A stretch of DNA of 34,767 nucleotides, from contig JABHKC010000122.1 in the NCBI GenBank assembly GCA_018692315.1, forward strand, positions 1 to 34,767. The letters are read 5' to 3'. The DNA is from Bacteroidota bacterium. Its GTDB lineage: Bacteria > Bacteroidota > Bacteroidia > Bacteroidales > JABHKC01. The notes beneath the pieces are model-generated. The model was not told where the DNA came from. It did not search any database and saw only the letters and a program-made list of their open reading frames with translations. Every line of letters begins with the position of its first letter. The first letter of the stretch is position 1. This document shows, one piece after another, positions 28,213 through 34,767 of this stretch. The position numbers were made by a program, and so were the translations under genes.

Positions 28213-29046
28213 ATGATTTGTTTCCCAAATGCAAAAATAAATATTGGATTAAATATAATTCATAAAAGAAACGATGGATTCCATAACATTGAATCTGTAT
28301 TTCTTCCAATTCAGCTTTGTGATATTTTAGATTTTGTTGAGATTCAAAAAGATACTAAAAAAAATACCTACCTTGAAATTTCTGGAATTCAAATTGATGG
28401 AGAAAACCAAGACAATCTGATCATGAGAGCTTATAGACTGTTGGCTAATGAATTCAATTTACCCGAATTAGAAATTCATTTACACAAAAAAATTCCTATG
28501 CAAGCTGGTTTGGGCGGGGGATCAGCAGATGCTGCATTTTTGCTAAATTGTTTGAATAGAAAGTATAACTTAGGTTTAAGTTTGGCAAACTTAAAACGTT
28601 ATGCTTCACAAATAGGTGCTGATTGTTCTTTTTTCGTAGAAAATAAAGCGGCTTTTGTTTCCGGAAAAGGTGAGATTCTTGAATCAATTGATATTGATTT
28701 GTCAAAAAATAATATCGTAATAGTTAAAACGAATATAAACGTTTCTACTGCTGAGGCATATGCTGGAGTTATTCCCAACAAGCCAAAATATCCTTTGAAG
28801 GAATTGATAAAATCGCCTATATCAGAATGGAAGAATAAAATTCATAACGATTTTGAAGATGGCATTTTTTCAAGCAACAGTAAATTGAAAGAGATAAAAC
28901 AAAAACTCTATGATTTAGGTGCCGAATATGCTTCAATGTCGGGAAGTGGTTCAGCAATTTATGGCATTTTCGATAAGGAAATTTGCATCCAAAAACAATT
29001 TAAAGATTGTTTCGTTTGGCGAGGTAAAGTAATTTCGAATTACTAA
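28213..29046 (+). CDS. ispE: 4-(cytidine-5'-diphospho)-2-C-methyl-D-erythritol kinase
   Basis: A GHMP kinase of the non-mevalonate isoprenoid pathway, phosphorylating CDP-methylerythritol. The ATG at 28213 gives 277 residues, a normal length. It starts with the family strand CFPNAKINIGLNI and has the ATP-binding loop PMQAGLGGGSADAAF near residues 94-108, IGADCSFF near 135 and the closing MSGSGSAIYGIF near 243. The TTG eight codons upstream is rejected because it lies in a promoter-like box and ahead of the conserved start. It stands alone, converging with the biotin carrier gene. This shows the organism uses the methylerythritol phosphate route. Confidence 0.96.
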   Translation: MICFPNAKINIGLNIIHKRNDGFHNIESVFLPIQLCDILDFVEIQKDTKKNTYLEISGIQIDGENQDNLIMRAYRLLANEFNLPELEIHLHKKIPMQAGLGGGSADAAFLLNCLNRKYNLGLSLANLKRYASQIGADCSFFVENKAAFVSGKGEILESIDIDLSKNNIVIVKTNINVSTAEAYAGVIPNKPKYPLKELIKSPISEWKNKIHNDFEDGIFSSNSKLKEIKQKLYDLGAEYASMSGSGSAIYGIFDKEICIQKQFKDCFVWRGKVISNY

Positions 29047-29111
29047 TTCATACTTAGAAATTAACAATCAGACAATTTTGGACAAAAATATGTTTTGAGA
29101 ACTAAAAGCAA

Positions 29112-29441
29112 TTATTCAAACTCAATAAGAAGTTCGTTTTTAGGAACTGCTTGCCCTTCAGCAACATGAATCTTTTTTATTTTCCCGTTAAATGGAGCCA
29201 ATAGTTTGTTCTGCATTTTCATAGCTTCAATGATAAGAAGTTTGCTGCCTTTCTTGACCTTTTGATCATTCTTAACAAATAATTTCAAAATGGTTCCTGG
29301 AATAAATGCAGCTAATTTTTTCTCATCAGGCTTTTCCCAATTTTTGCGATTCTCGAATTTCTTTGAAAATTGAGTAATATATTTACCCCCATCAATAATA
29401 ATCGATTTATTTTTTGGCTTTATTTCAGTTTCTTTTTCCAT
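29112..29441 (-). CDS. Biotin/lipoyl attachment carrier protein (acyl-CoA carboxylase or decarboxylase biotin subunit)
   Basis: A 109-residue biotin carrier. The C-terminal 70 residues form the biotinyl domain, with the attachment motif EAMKM at 72-76 (Lys75) and the hallmark partner segment LLAPFNGKIKKIHVAEGQAV. The N-terminal 40 residues are charged and serve as a linker. The ATG start at 29441 is 77 bases after the stop of the carboxyltransferase gene, so the two probably work together. It resembles the small gamma subunits of methylmalonyl-CoA or oxaloacetate decarboxylases and short carriers of propionyl-CoA carboxylase. Confidence 0.93.
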   Translation of the reverse strand: MEKETEIKPKNKSIIIDGGKYITQFSKKFENRKNWEKPDEKKLAAFIPGTILKLFVKNDQKVKKGSKLLIIEAMKMQNKLLAPFNGKIKKIHVAEGQAVPKNELLIEFE

Positions 29442-29518
29442 GATTATTTCTGTTCATTATTAAATAATCTTTTCATTACATAAATACAAAATATTGGCAA
29501 TCTTCGTTCCGAAGTTTT

Positions 29519-31063
29519 TTAGAATGGTGGGATTCCATGTTTTTTGTTTGGAATTGGAACTGCTTTATTTACAGAAACTTCTATTGCATGAAGCAAGAAT
29601 TTTCTGGTTTCAACAGGCTCAATAACAGTATCGACATATCCTTTCGCAGCAGCAACATATGGATTTGCAAATTTCTCTTTATATTCTTTAACCTTAAGTT
29701 TTCGCATTTCTTCAGGATTTTCTGCCTCTGAAATTTCTTTTCTGAAAATGATATTTGCTGCTCCTTCAGGTCCCATAACTGCAATTTCAGCAGCCGGCCA
29801 TGCAAAAACAAAATCGGCTCGCAAATGTCTCGAATTCATTGCAATATATCCTCCACCATAAGCTTTTCTGAGAATAACTGAAATCTTTGGAACAGAGGCT
29901 TCACAATAAGCATAAAGTATCTTTGCTCCGTGCCTAATAACTCCTGCATGTTCTTGATCAACGCCCGGCAGATAACCTGGCAAATCGACCAAAGTAACAA
30001 TTGGAATACTAAATGCATTGCAAAATCTGATGAAACGGGCTGCTTTATCAGAAGAATCAACATCAAGAACTCCGGCTAATACCAATGGTTGGTTCGCTAC
30101 AAAGCCAATTGTTTCGCCATCTAATCGGCCAAAACCTATTACTATGTTTTGTGCCCAATCTTTTTGTATTTCGAAAAAATCGGAATCGTCAACCAGAGAT
30201 TTTATTACATCTAATATATCGTATGGTTGCTTTGGATCTGATGGAACAATATTTTCGATTTTGTATTCCCGCAAAGGTTTTTTCGATGGAAATGGTCTGG
30301 CTTTTTGCTTATTATTCCATGGAATAAATTTGATAAGTCTTTTTATTTGATCGAAACATTCACTTTCTGTTTTAGCAAAAAAATGAGCATTTCCTGTAAT
30401 TTGGCTATGTACTTTTGCTCCTCCAAGTTCTTCCATCGAAATTTCTTCACCGAGTACAGTCTTAATTACTTCAGGACCTGTAATGAACATTTTCGATATA
30501 TTTTCAACCACAAAAACAAAATCTGTGAGAGCAGGAGAATATACTGCACCTCCTGCACAAGGACCTAAAATTACTGAAATTTGAGGTATTACACCGGAAG
30601 CCAGAGTATTCCTGAAAAATATCTCACCATAGCCGGCCAAAGAATTTACTCCTTCCTGAACTCTTGCCCCACCCGAATCATTAATTCCAATTAAAGGAAC
30701 ACGCATTTTCATAGCATGATCCATAATTTTTGTAATTTTACGGGCGTGCATCAAGCCTAATGAACCTCCTGCTACTGTAAAATCTTGTGCATAAATACAA
30801 ACAGGCGCTCCATAAATTTTTCCGGTACCAATAATTACTCCGTCGCCATGCAGAGTTTTTTTATCCATATTAAAATCTCTGGCTTCGTGAGCTACAAAAA
30901 GGTCGTATTCGTGAAACGATTCTTTATCGAGAAGTGTTAAAATTCTTGTTCTCGCTGTAAGCTTTCCTAATGCTGCTTGTTTAGCAATAGCTTTTTCTCC
31001 GCCCCCTTGAAATACTTCTTCTTTCCTTTTCTGAAGTTCCCGAATTTTACGTTTAAGTCCCAT
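29519..31063 (-). CDS. Acyl-CoA carboxyltransferase subunit (methylmalonyl-CoA decarboxylase alpha / propionyl-CoA carboxylase beta type)
   Basis: A 514-residue carboxyltransferase of the crotonase fold. It transfers carboxyl between biotin and a short acyl-CoA. The N-terminal half has GKLTARTRILTLLDKESF, LGLMHARKITKIMDHA, the ARVQEGVNSLAGYGEIF motif and GPCAGGAVYSPALTDFV. The C-terminal half has DLPGYLPGVDQEHAGVIRHG, KAYGGGYIAMNSRHL and WPAAEIAVMGPEGAANI, all typical of PccB/MmdA. The protein cannot be assigned to propionyl-CoA carboxylation or methylmalonyl-CoA decarboxylation by sequence alone. The carrier subunit follows. The biotin carboxylase and the sodium-pumping membrane subunit are both absent from the window. 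Confidence 0.95.
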   Translation of the reverse strand: MGLKRKIRELQKRKEEVFQGGGEKAIAKQAALGKLTARTRILTLLDKESFHEYDLFVAHEARDFNMDKKTLHGDGVIIGTGKIYGAPVCIYAQDFTVAGGSLGLMHARKITKIMDHAMKMRVPLIGINDSGGARVQEGVNSLAGYGEIFFRNTLASGVIPQISVILGPCAGGAVYSPALTDFVFVVENISKMFITGPEVIKTVLGEEISMEELGGAKVHSQITGNAHFFAKTESECFDQIKRLIKFIPWNNKQKARPFPSKKPLREYKIENIVPSDPKQPYDILDVIKSLVDDSDFFEIQKDWAQNIVIGFGRLDGETIGFVANQPLVLAGVLDVDSSDKAARFIRFCNAFSIPIVTLVDLPGYLPGVDQEHAGVIRHGAKILYAYCEASVPKISVILRKAYGGGYIAMNSRHLRADFVFAWPAAEIAVMGPEGAANIIFRKEISEAENPEEMRKLKVKEYKEKFANPYVAAAKGYVDTVIEPVETRKFLLHAIEVSVNKAVPIPNKKHGIPPF

Positions 31064-31130
31064 TTTATATATTCTTAGTTATACACAAATATTTATATTT
31101 TTTCTACATTTTCTGAAAAAGAAAAAGCTT

Positions 31131-31138
31131 CAAAAGTA
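31131..31138 (-). promoter_or_regulatory. Candidate -7 box (TACTTTTG) for the carboxyltransferase gene
   Basis: The minus strand reads TACTTTTG about 70 bases before the ATG at 31063, so the leader would be about 60 bases. Match is exact, position only moderately convincing. Confidence 0.35.
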
Positions 31139-31206
31139 TTATTTTTTTTTAAACCAAATTATTTCTTTTTATCATGAAAAAATTAGTCTATTAAATCCTA
31201 ATATTT

Positions 31207-31998
31207 TCATTTTTCAGCACAAACTGTGATGCTTAGAATTTTTGCATCACTATTAAGGTAAATCTCATACTCTTCTAGCGAAAGGTACTGTTTTACAAGT
31301 CCTTCGGGTAATATGTAAAGTTTCTCATCAAGAATTTTTACATTTTTAAATCCCGATTTTTCAATAATATTTAAATAGTCCTGTTTGTTGATTGCACCTG
31401 CGACACAACCGACATATAATGAAGCCGATTTTCTTAACTTATCGGGCAAATTTCCCGAGACTACAATATCAGAGATGCTAAATTTCCCATGCTCTTTCAA
31501 AATCCTGTGAACCTCTGAAAAGGCTTTGTTCTTGTCAGGGACAAGATTCATAACACAATTACTAATCACAATATCAGCAGACTTGTTTTCCACAGGAAGT
31601 TTTTCAATGTCTCCATAACGAAATTCGACATTTTTATATCCAAGCTTTTTGTTATTCTCATTGGCTTTAACTATCATAGCCTCAGTAAAATCAACACCAA
31701 TAACTTTGCCTGTTTCACCAACAAATCTCCTTGCAACAAAAGCATCGTTTCCGGCACCAGAGCCCAAATCAACAACTGTGTCGCCTTTTTTTATGCTGAC
31801 AAATCCGGTTGGAATTCCGCAACCAAGACCATAATCAGCATCTTTTTCGTAACCAGAAATTTCTGAATAATCCTTACTAAAATCAGTACTTCCATCAGGG
31901 AAAATATTATCGGTACCACATCCGCAACAACAGGATTTTTCTGATTGTACTATTTCTGCATATTTTTCTTTTACTGTATCTTTAATTTCTTTCGGCAT
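31207..31998 (-). CDS. arsM: Arsenite S-adenosylmethionine methyltransferase (ArsM-like)
   Basis: A 263-residue Rossmann methyltransferase that most likely methylates As(III). The SAM-binding loop is VVDLGSGAGNDAF at 75-87, with GVDFTEAM at 101-108 and the acidic YGDIEKLP at 128-135. The cysteines match the arsenite-binding triad of the family: Cys60 in YGLGCGIP, Cys148 in ISNCVMNLVP and Cys198 in YVGCVAGAI. A Cys-rich N-terminus (C23, C24, C25, C27) is also common in bacterial ArsM. No arsR, arsB or acr3 lies beside it. A TAnnTTTG box precedes it. It may be an isolated or acquired detoxification gene, since a MITE-like element lies directly upstream. Confidence 0.9.
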   Translation of the reverse strand: MPKEIKDTVKEKYAEIVQSEKSCCCGCGTDNIFPDGSTDFSKDYSEISGYEKDADYGLGCGIPTGFVSIKKGDTVVDLGSGAGNDAFVARRFVGETGKVIGVDFTEAMIVKANENNKKLGYKNVEFRYGDIEKLPVENKSADIVISNCVMNLVPDKNKAFSEVHRILKEHGKFSISDIVVSGNLPDKLRKSASLYVGCVAGAINKQDYLNIIEKSGFKNVKILDEKLYILPEGLVKQYLSLEEYEIYLNSDAKILSITVCAEK

Positions 31999-32052
31999 AA
32001 TATTTTTTTGTTAATCACTTTATTTTGATTATAACTTCAAGCAATAAAAATA

Positions 32053-32060
32053 CAAAGATA
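32053..32060 (-). promoter_or_regulatory. Candidate -7 box (TATCTTTG) for arsM
   Basis: The minus strand reads TATCTTTG 55-62 bases before the ATG at 31998. It lies 22 bases from the left end of the repeat-flanked element, so insertion of that element may have altered upstream control. Confidence 0.4.
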
Positions 32061-32081
32061 CTCAAAACAATTCGTTGGAAA

Positions 32082-32231
32082 AGTTCCAATAATTGAGTCC
32101 ACTCCGAAAAATAAAAAAAACGGAATTAAGTCATCAGATGAATTTGTCAATTAACAAATTAACAGATAGCAAAATACCAGGACTTTGCAAAAATATTCAT
32201 CTGATGACTTTTCGGAGTAGTTCCAATAATT
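32082..32231. mobile_element. MITE-like element or insertion-sequence remnant with terminal inverted repeats and 13-base direct repeats
   Basis: A 13-base direct repeat AGTTCCAATAATT flanks the segment (32082-32094 and 32219-32231). Inside, the left arm ACTCCGAAAA (32101-32110) plus GTCATCAGATGAAT (32130-32143) pairs perfectly with one continuous right arm at 32195-32218, leaving an AT-rich spacer of about 19 bases between the two parts of the left arm. No open frame fits inside. This is what a small non-autonomous element looks like. The family is not recognised, and the left boundary is six bases inside the direct repeat. Confidence 0.6.
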
Positions 32232-32244
32232 TGTATTTATGAAA

Positions 32245-32274
32245 CATCCCGAAAGTTTCGAAACTTTCGGGATG
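32245..32274. terminator. Perfect 30-base palindrome, likely bidirectional terminator
   Basis: CATCCCGAAAGTTTC is followed immediately by its exact reverse complement, so a 15-pair stem can form without a loop in the DNA. On the plus strand it is followed by six T in ATTTTTTAATT. It lies 30 bases after the stop of the beta-propeller protein gene, which reads on the minus strand, so it may end that transcript. Confidence 0.6.
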
Positions 32275-32304
32275 ATTTTTTAATTAGTAATTCGTCATTA
32301 GTAA

Positions 32305-34230
32305 TTAATTCGCCGGATATAGTAAAGTATCCGCTGCCGTCATTTTTATTTGGTAGCCTTCGCCGGGATTCATGTTTCCTATGTTGTTGATGCCATACAA
32401 GGGCCAATAAACCAGGCCATTGCCATTTTTTACAACATATACATTTGAAGAAATATTGGCAAGCATAGTACCAATGTCTCCGGGGTTTTGGCGGAGGTAG
32501 CCATTTATATTCCAGCCTGACTGTAAGTTCAATGGTGTTGTTTCGGGCACAACAGCTATGCCGTTTACTTCAAGGATATTAAAATTGTACATTTTTATAA
32601 TATAACCTTCTCCAATTTGTAAATTACCAATTGTGTTTACATTATATATTGGCCAAAAAGTTTCTCCAATTTCATTTTTCATAAGAACCATATCGGCGGC
32701 TACATCGTCAAAAACTGAATCGCAATCGGGCACATAAGGATCAACATAGCTCGAAATTATTGACCAACCCAGATTTAGATTTACAAAATGTTTGGTGTGG
32801 TCGGGGACGTATTGTGTGGCTTTTAGAAGGAAAACATCAAGATCGCCATTGTAATAAAAATAGCCGGGTGAGGTCAGGCTGTCAAATTGAACAGACATTC
32901 CTATAAATTTGCCTGCAACAAATATCTCAAAATCATTATTAACAGAAATATTTGTGGGATAAACAGTATGTGATGTGCTGAAAGGAGTTATCCATTGTTT
33001 AACACCATCCATACTAAACTTGCAAATAAATGGAGCTAAATCAGGATTATCAACAAATGGGTATATTGTATCTGAAGCAAAGTATATAGTATTAAAACTA
33101 TTTGGTATGTGAAACGAAAAATAAACATTGTCATCTTTATCACAACTAACAACCGGATATCTATAAGCATCAAGCCAACCAACATTATTTGTGTATTTCG
33201 ACCAAAACAAGCTGCCACTTGAGTTAAATTTTGCCAAAAATGAATTATCATTATTAAATCCTGTACCTGAAATAGTTGACCATATTGTATCATTATTTAT
33301 TAAAAATGTTGTACTATTTGATCTTCCACAAAGCAGGATATTGTTTGAACTATCGACCTCTAAATCAAACAAATTGTTCGCATCATCTCCCCCAAAAGGA
33401 ACATTCCAAAGCAGATTTCCATTTGCGTTAAATTTTAATAGATAGGCGGTATAATTACCGCTTGAAGGTAAAATGCTACCACCAACATTAAAAGGCACTA
33501 CACTTCCCCTTTCTATATAGTAGATATTTCCATATTCATCTACCACAAGATCAGTGGGCTCATTATCAACAGAACTGTATATTCTCTTTATCCAAAGCTC
33601 ATTGCCAAGCGAATCGTATTTTGCTATAAAAGCATCTTCGGTTCCTGAATTGCCGATTGTTGTGCCTGCGAAGGTTAGTGAGGGGCTATCGTAATAGCCA
33701 GCAATTATAATACTACCATCCATATCTATTGCTAATTTAGTAGGATAATCGTCACCATATCCTCCAAAATAATACATTCCAATGGGATTGCCGGTAGTAT
33801 CTTGCTTTGCTATAAAAATATCATTTGTTCCAGTAAATGGATTTAAAGTAGTAGATCCATACGAAATAGGCCAATTTGTGTATATATTTAATGTGGAATA
33901 AATGAAATTCTTATGTATTTTGCAATCATATATATTGTTATACAATACATTAGCTATTTCGAAAGCAGAATTATTAGTTCCTGCATTATTATAATTAAAT
34001 AAGTAATTACTGCTTCCAATTAAAATAGTATCCATCGTATGTATAGTGTCTGACAAAGCTGCACCTGGAGAGTTTGTTACTAATTTGCATGAGTTATTGT
34101 CTAAGGTTAATAAAATGGGTTTATCATCATTTTCATTTCCCATTGTTCTAAGCCAGTCATAAGAAGTAATTTGTGAAAAACCAAAAAAATAATAAAAAAT
34201 AAGGGAGAATATTAGTATATGTTTTTTCAT
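32305..34230 (-). CDS. Secreted beta-propeller (SBBP-type) surface protein with duplicated C-terminal module
   Basis: A 641-residue protein from the ATG at 34230, where a signal peptide begins (MKKHILIFSLIFYYFFGFSQ). The longer frame to 34305 adds 25 residues that precede this signal and overlap a hairpin and a promoter-like box. Residues about 120-470 contain repeats of the kind DAFIAKYDSLGNELWIKR...LVVDEYGNIY, typical of SBBP beta-propeller domains. Residues about 480-641 are two copies of the same module found at the end of the 900- and 885-residue proteins: the first has GWSIISSYVDP and GEGYIIKMYN, the second GWNINGYLRQ and GEGYQIKM, and the protein ends in LLYPAN. No usual type IX signal is visible. 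Likely surface-exposed; the ligand is unknown. Confidence 0.9.
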   Translation of the reverse strand: MKKHILIFSLIFYYFFGFSQITSYDWLRTMGNENDDKPILLTLDNNSCKLVTNSPGAALSDTIHTMDTILIGSSNYLFNYNNAGTNNSAFEIANVLYNNIYDCKIHKNFIYSTLNIYTNWPISYGSTTLNPFTGTNDIFIAKQDTTGNPIGMYYFGGYGDDYPTKLAIDMDGSIIIAGYYDSPSLTFAGTTIGNSGTEDAFIAKYDSLGNELWIKRIYSSVDNEPTDLVVDEYGNIYYIERGSVVPFNVGGSILPSSGNYTAYLLKFNANGNLLWNVPFGGDDANNLFDLEVDSSNNILLCGRSNSTTFLINNDTIWSTISGTGFNNDNSFLAKFNSSGSLFWSKYTNNVGWLDAYRYPVVSCDKDDNVYFSFHIPNSFNTIYFASDTIYPFVDNPDLAPFICKFSMDGVKQWITPFSTSHTVYPTNISVNNDFEIFVAGKFIGMSVQFDSLTSPGYFYYNGDLDVFLLKATQYVPDHTKHFVNLNLGWSIISSYVDPYVPDCDSVFDDVAADMVLMKNEIGETFWPIYNVNTIGNLQIGEGYIIKMYNFNILEVNGIAVVPETTPLNLQSGWNINGYLRQNPGDIGTMLANISSNVYVVKNGNGLVYWPLYGINNIGNMNPGEGYQIKMTAADTLLYPAN

Positions 34231-34255
34231 ACTTTTAATATTAAATTTAAAATAA

Positions 34256-34263
34256 CAAAAATA
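34256..34263 (-). promoter_or_regulatory. Candidate -7 box (TATTTTTG) for the beta-propeller protein
   Basis: The minus strand reads TATTTTTG 26-33 bases before the ATG at 34230, and a TTG lies 17 bases farther upstream (34283-34281), close to the expected -33 spacing. That TTG is inside the stem of the hairpin at 34276-34316. Confidence 0.5.
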
Positions 34264-34275
34264 ATAAAATACATA

Positions 34276-34316
34276 TAAGTCAAGGTTTGAAAAGGAAAGA
34301 ATCAAACCTTGACTTA
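34276..34316. repeat. Inverted repeat, 15-base arms, upstream of the beta-propeller gene
   Basis: TAAGTCAAGGTTTGA (34276-34290) and TCAAACCTTGACTTA (34302-34316) are exact reverse complements separated by 11 bases. It overlaps the probable -33 region of the gene at 32305-34230. It could be an operator-like site or a leftover terminator. Confidence 0.6.
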
Positions 34317-34340
34317 AGAAATGGGTCTAATACTTGAAAA

Positions 34341-34370
34341 CTTTCCAAAAGTTTTTGAACTTTTGGAAAG
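34341..34370 (-). terminator. Hairpin after the truncated surface-protein frame
   Basis: CTTTCCAAAAGTT (34341-34353) pairs with AACTTTTGGAAAG (34358-34370) around a four-base loop, and the minus strand continues with TTTTC. It lies 13 bases after the stop of the fragment at 34384-34659 and probably terminated the original gene. Confidence 0.6.
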
Positions 34371-34383
34371 ATGCTGCTAAAAT

Positions 34384-34659
34384 CTAATTCGCCGGATAAA
34401 GCAAAGTATCAGCCGCCAGCATTTTTATTTGGTAGCCTTCGCCCGGGTTCATATTTCCAATATTGTTGATGCCATATATTGGCCAATAGAGTTGACCATT
34501 GCCATTTTTTACAATATATACATTAGATGATATTGTTGTAAGCATACTATCAATTGTCCCGCTGTTTTGTCGAAGGTAGCCAATTATATTCCAATCTTGC
34601 TGCAGAGCAATAGGCGACCACTCAGGAACATCATAGGATTTAAGGCTCAGTTGAGCCAA
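34384..34659 (-). pseudogene. Remnant of a surface protein: a single copy of the C-terminal module
   Basis: The frame encodes about 90 residues that match the last half of the double module of the neighbouring beta-propeller protein (WNIIGYLRQNSG, VKNGNGQLYWPIYGINN, GEGYQIKM, ending LLYPAN), with high similarity also at DNA level. It has no ATG in frame, only a TTG at 34659, no signal peptide and no first module copy. The similarity stops at about 34630-34650, directly before two inverted repeats. I read it as the 3' end of a truncated gene. A small intact protein produced through a frameshift in the nearby run of nine A (plus strand) cannot be fully excluded. Confidence 0.6.
34644..34657. 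repeat. Short inverted repeat GGCTCA-GT-TGAGCC
   Basis: A six-base stem with a two-base centre. The 11 bases GCTCAGTTGAG inside it recur with one change as GCTCAATTGAG at 34727-34737, on the other side of the 17-base hairpin. Confidence 0.5.
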
Positions 34660-34701
34660 AAAAAAATGCGAAAAAGTTGATATTTTTTTCGCATTTTTTT
34701 T
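34659..34701. terminator. Perfect 17-base inverted repeat with A/T flanks, possible bidirectional terminator
   Basis: AAAAAAAATGCGAAAAA (34659-34675) and its exact reverse complement at 34685-34701 are separated by nine bases. Each arm ends in a run of eight A or T, so an RNA hairpin followed by a U tract would form in either direction. It may end a minus-strand gene to the right of the window. Confidence 0.55.
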
Positions 34702-34767
34702 GAAGCTATAATGTATGGATACTTCCGCTCAATTGAGTTTTAAATCATGTTGGGCTAAGCCACTGAA

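Noticed and set aside
22412-34230. Type IX secretion C-terminal domain on the surface proteins
   Set aside because: The usual closing motifs of that domain are absent; the proteins end in the duplicated module and YPAN-like tail instead.

Overview
The window looks like a chromosomal segment of a member of the Bacteroidota, probably an anaerobic or facultatively anaerobic, uncultured lineage. The evidence is a very AT-rich sequence, no Shine-Dalgarno-like sites before most starts, repeated TAnnTTTG boxes (the -7 element of this phylum) a short distance before many start codons, and the gene content: large TPR/hybrid histidine kinases, multi-repeat secreted proteins, lipoproteins with SSC lipoboxes, a giant 2-hydroxyacyl-CoA dehydratase activase and a methylmalonyl-CoA-type carboxyltransferase. 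No rRNA, tRNA, CRISPR array or intact transposase was seen.

Layout. 1-5.5 kb: a 1420-residue radical-dehydratase activase starting at TTG, then an unrecognised 245-residue protein. 5.6-9.1 kb: an FKBP-type isomerase lipoprotein divergent from an M16 zinc peptidase, then a lipoprotein carrying a trypsin-like protease domain. 9.1-13 kb: a minus-strand group of a TMTC-like membrane/TPR protein, a polyprenyl-phosphate-type glycosyltransferase and uracil-DNA glycosylase. 13.1-14.1 kb: moaC and a MogA/MoaB gene for molybdenum cofactor. 14.2-21.8 kb: a signalling block of two large hybrid histidine kinases either side of a PPP-family phosphatase. 21.9-27.9 kb: a small secreted protein and two paralogous ~900-residue surface proteins (DNRLRE domain, seven Ig-like repeats, duplicated C-terminal module). 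28.2-31.1 kb: ispE, then a biotin carrier protein and a carboxyltransferase subunit. 31.2-32 kb: a probable arsenite methyltransferase. 32-34.8 kb: a MITE-like element, perfect palindromes, a beta-propeller surface protein and the remnant of another one.

How the parts relate. The surface proteins (22412-27880 and 32305-34659) share a C-terminal module of about 75 residues that occurs seven times in the window and always ends the protein with a short tail such as YPAN. It is unlike the usual type IX secretion C-terminal domain and is the best candidate here for something poorly described. The two hybrid kinases likewise share an 80-residue tail after their receiver domains. The TMTC-like protein beside a DPM1-like glycosyltransferase suggests lipid-linked sugar transfer to exported proteins. 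The activase and the biotin-dependent carboxyltransferase both point to anaerobic acyl-CoA metabolism, although neither has its usual partner genes here.
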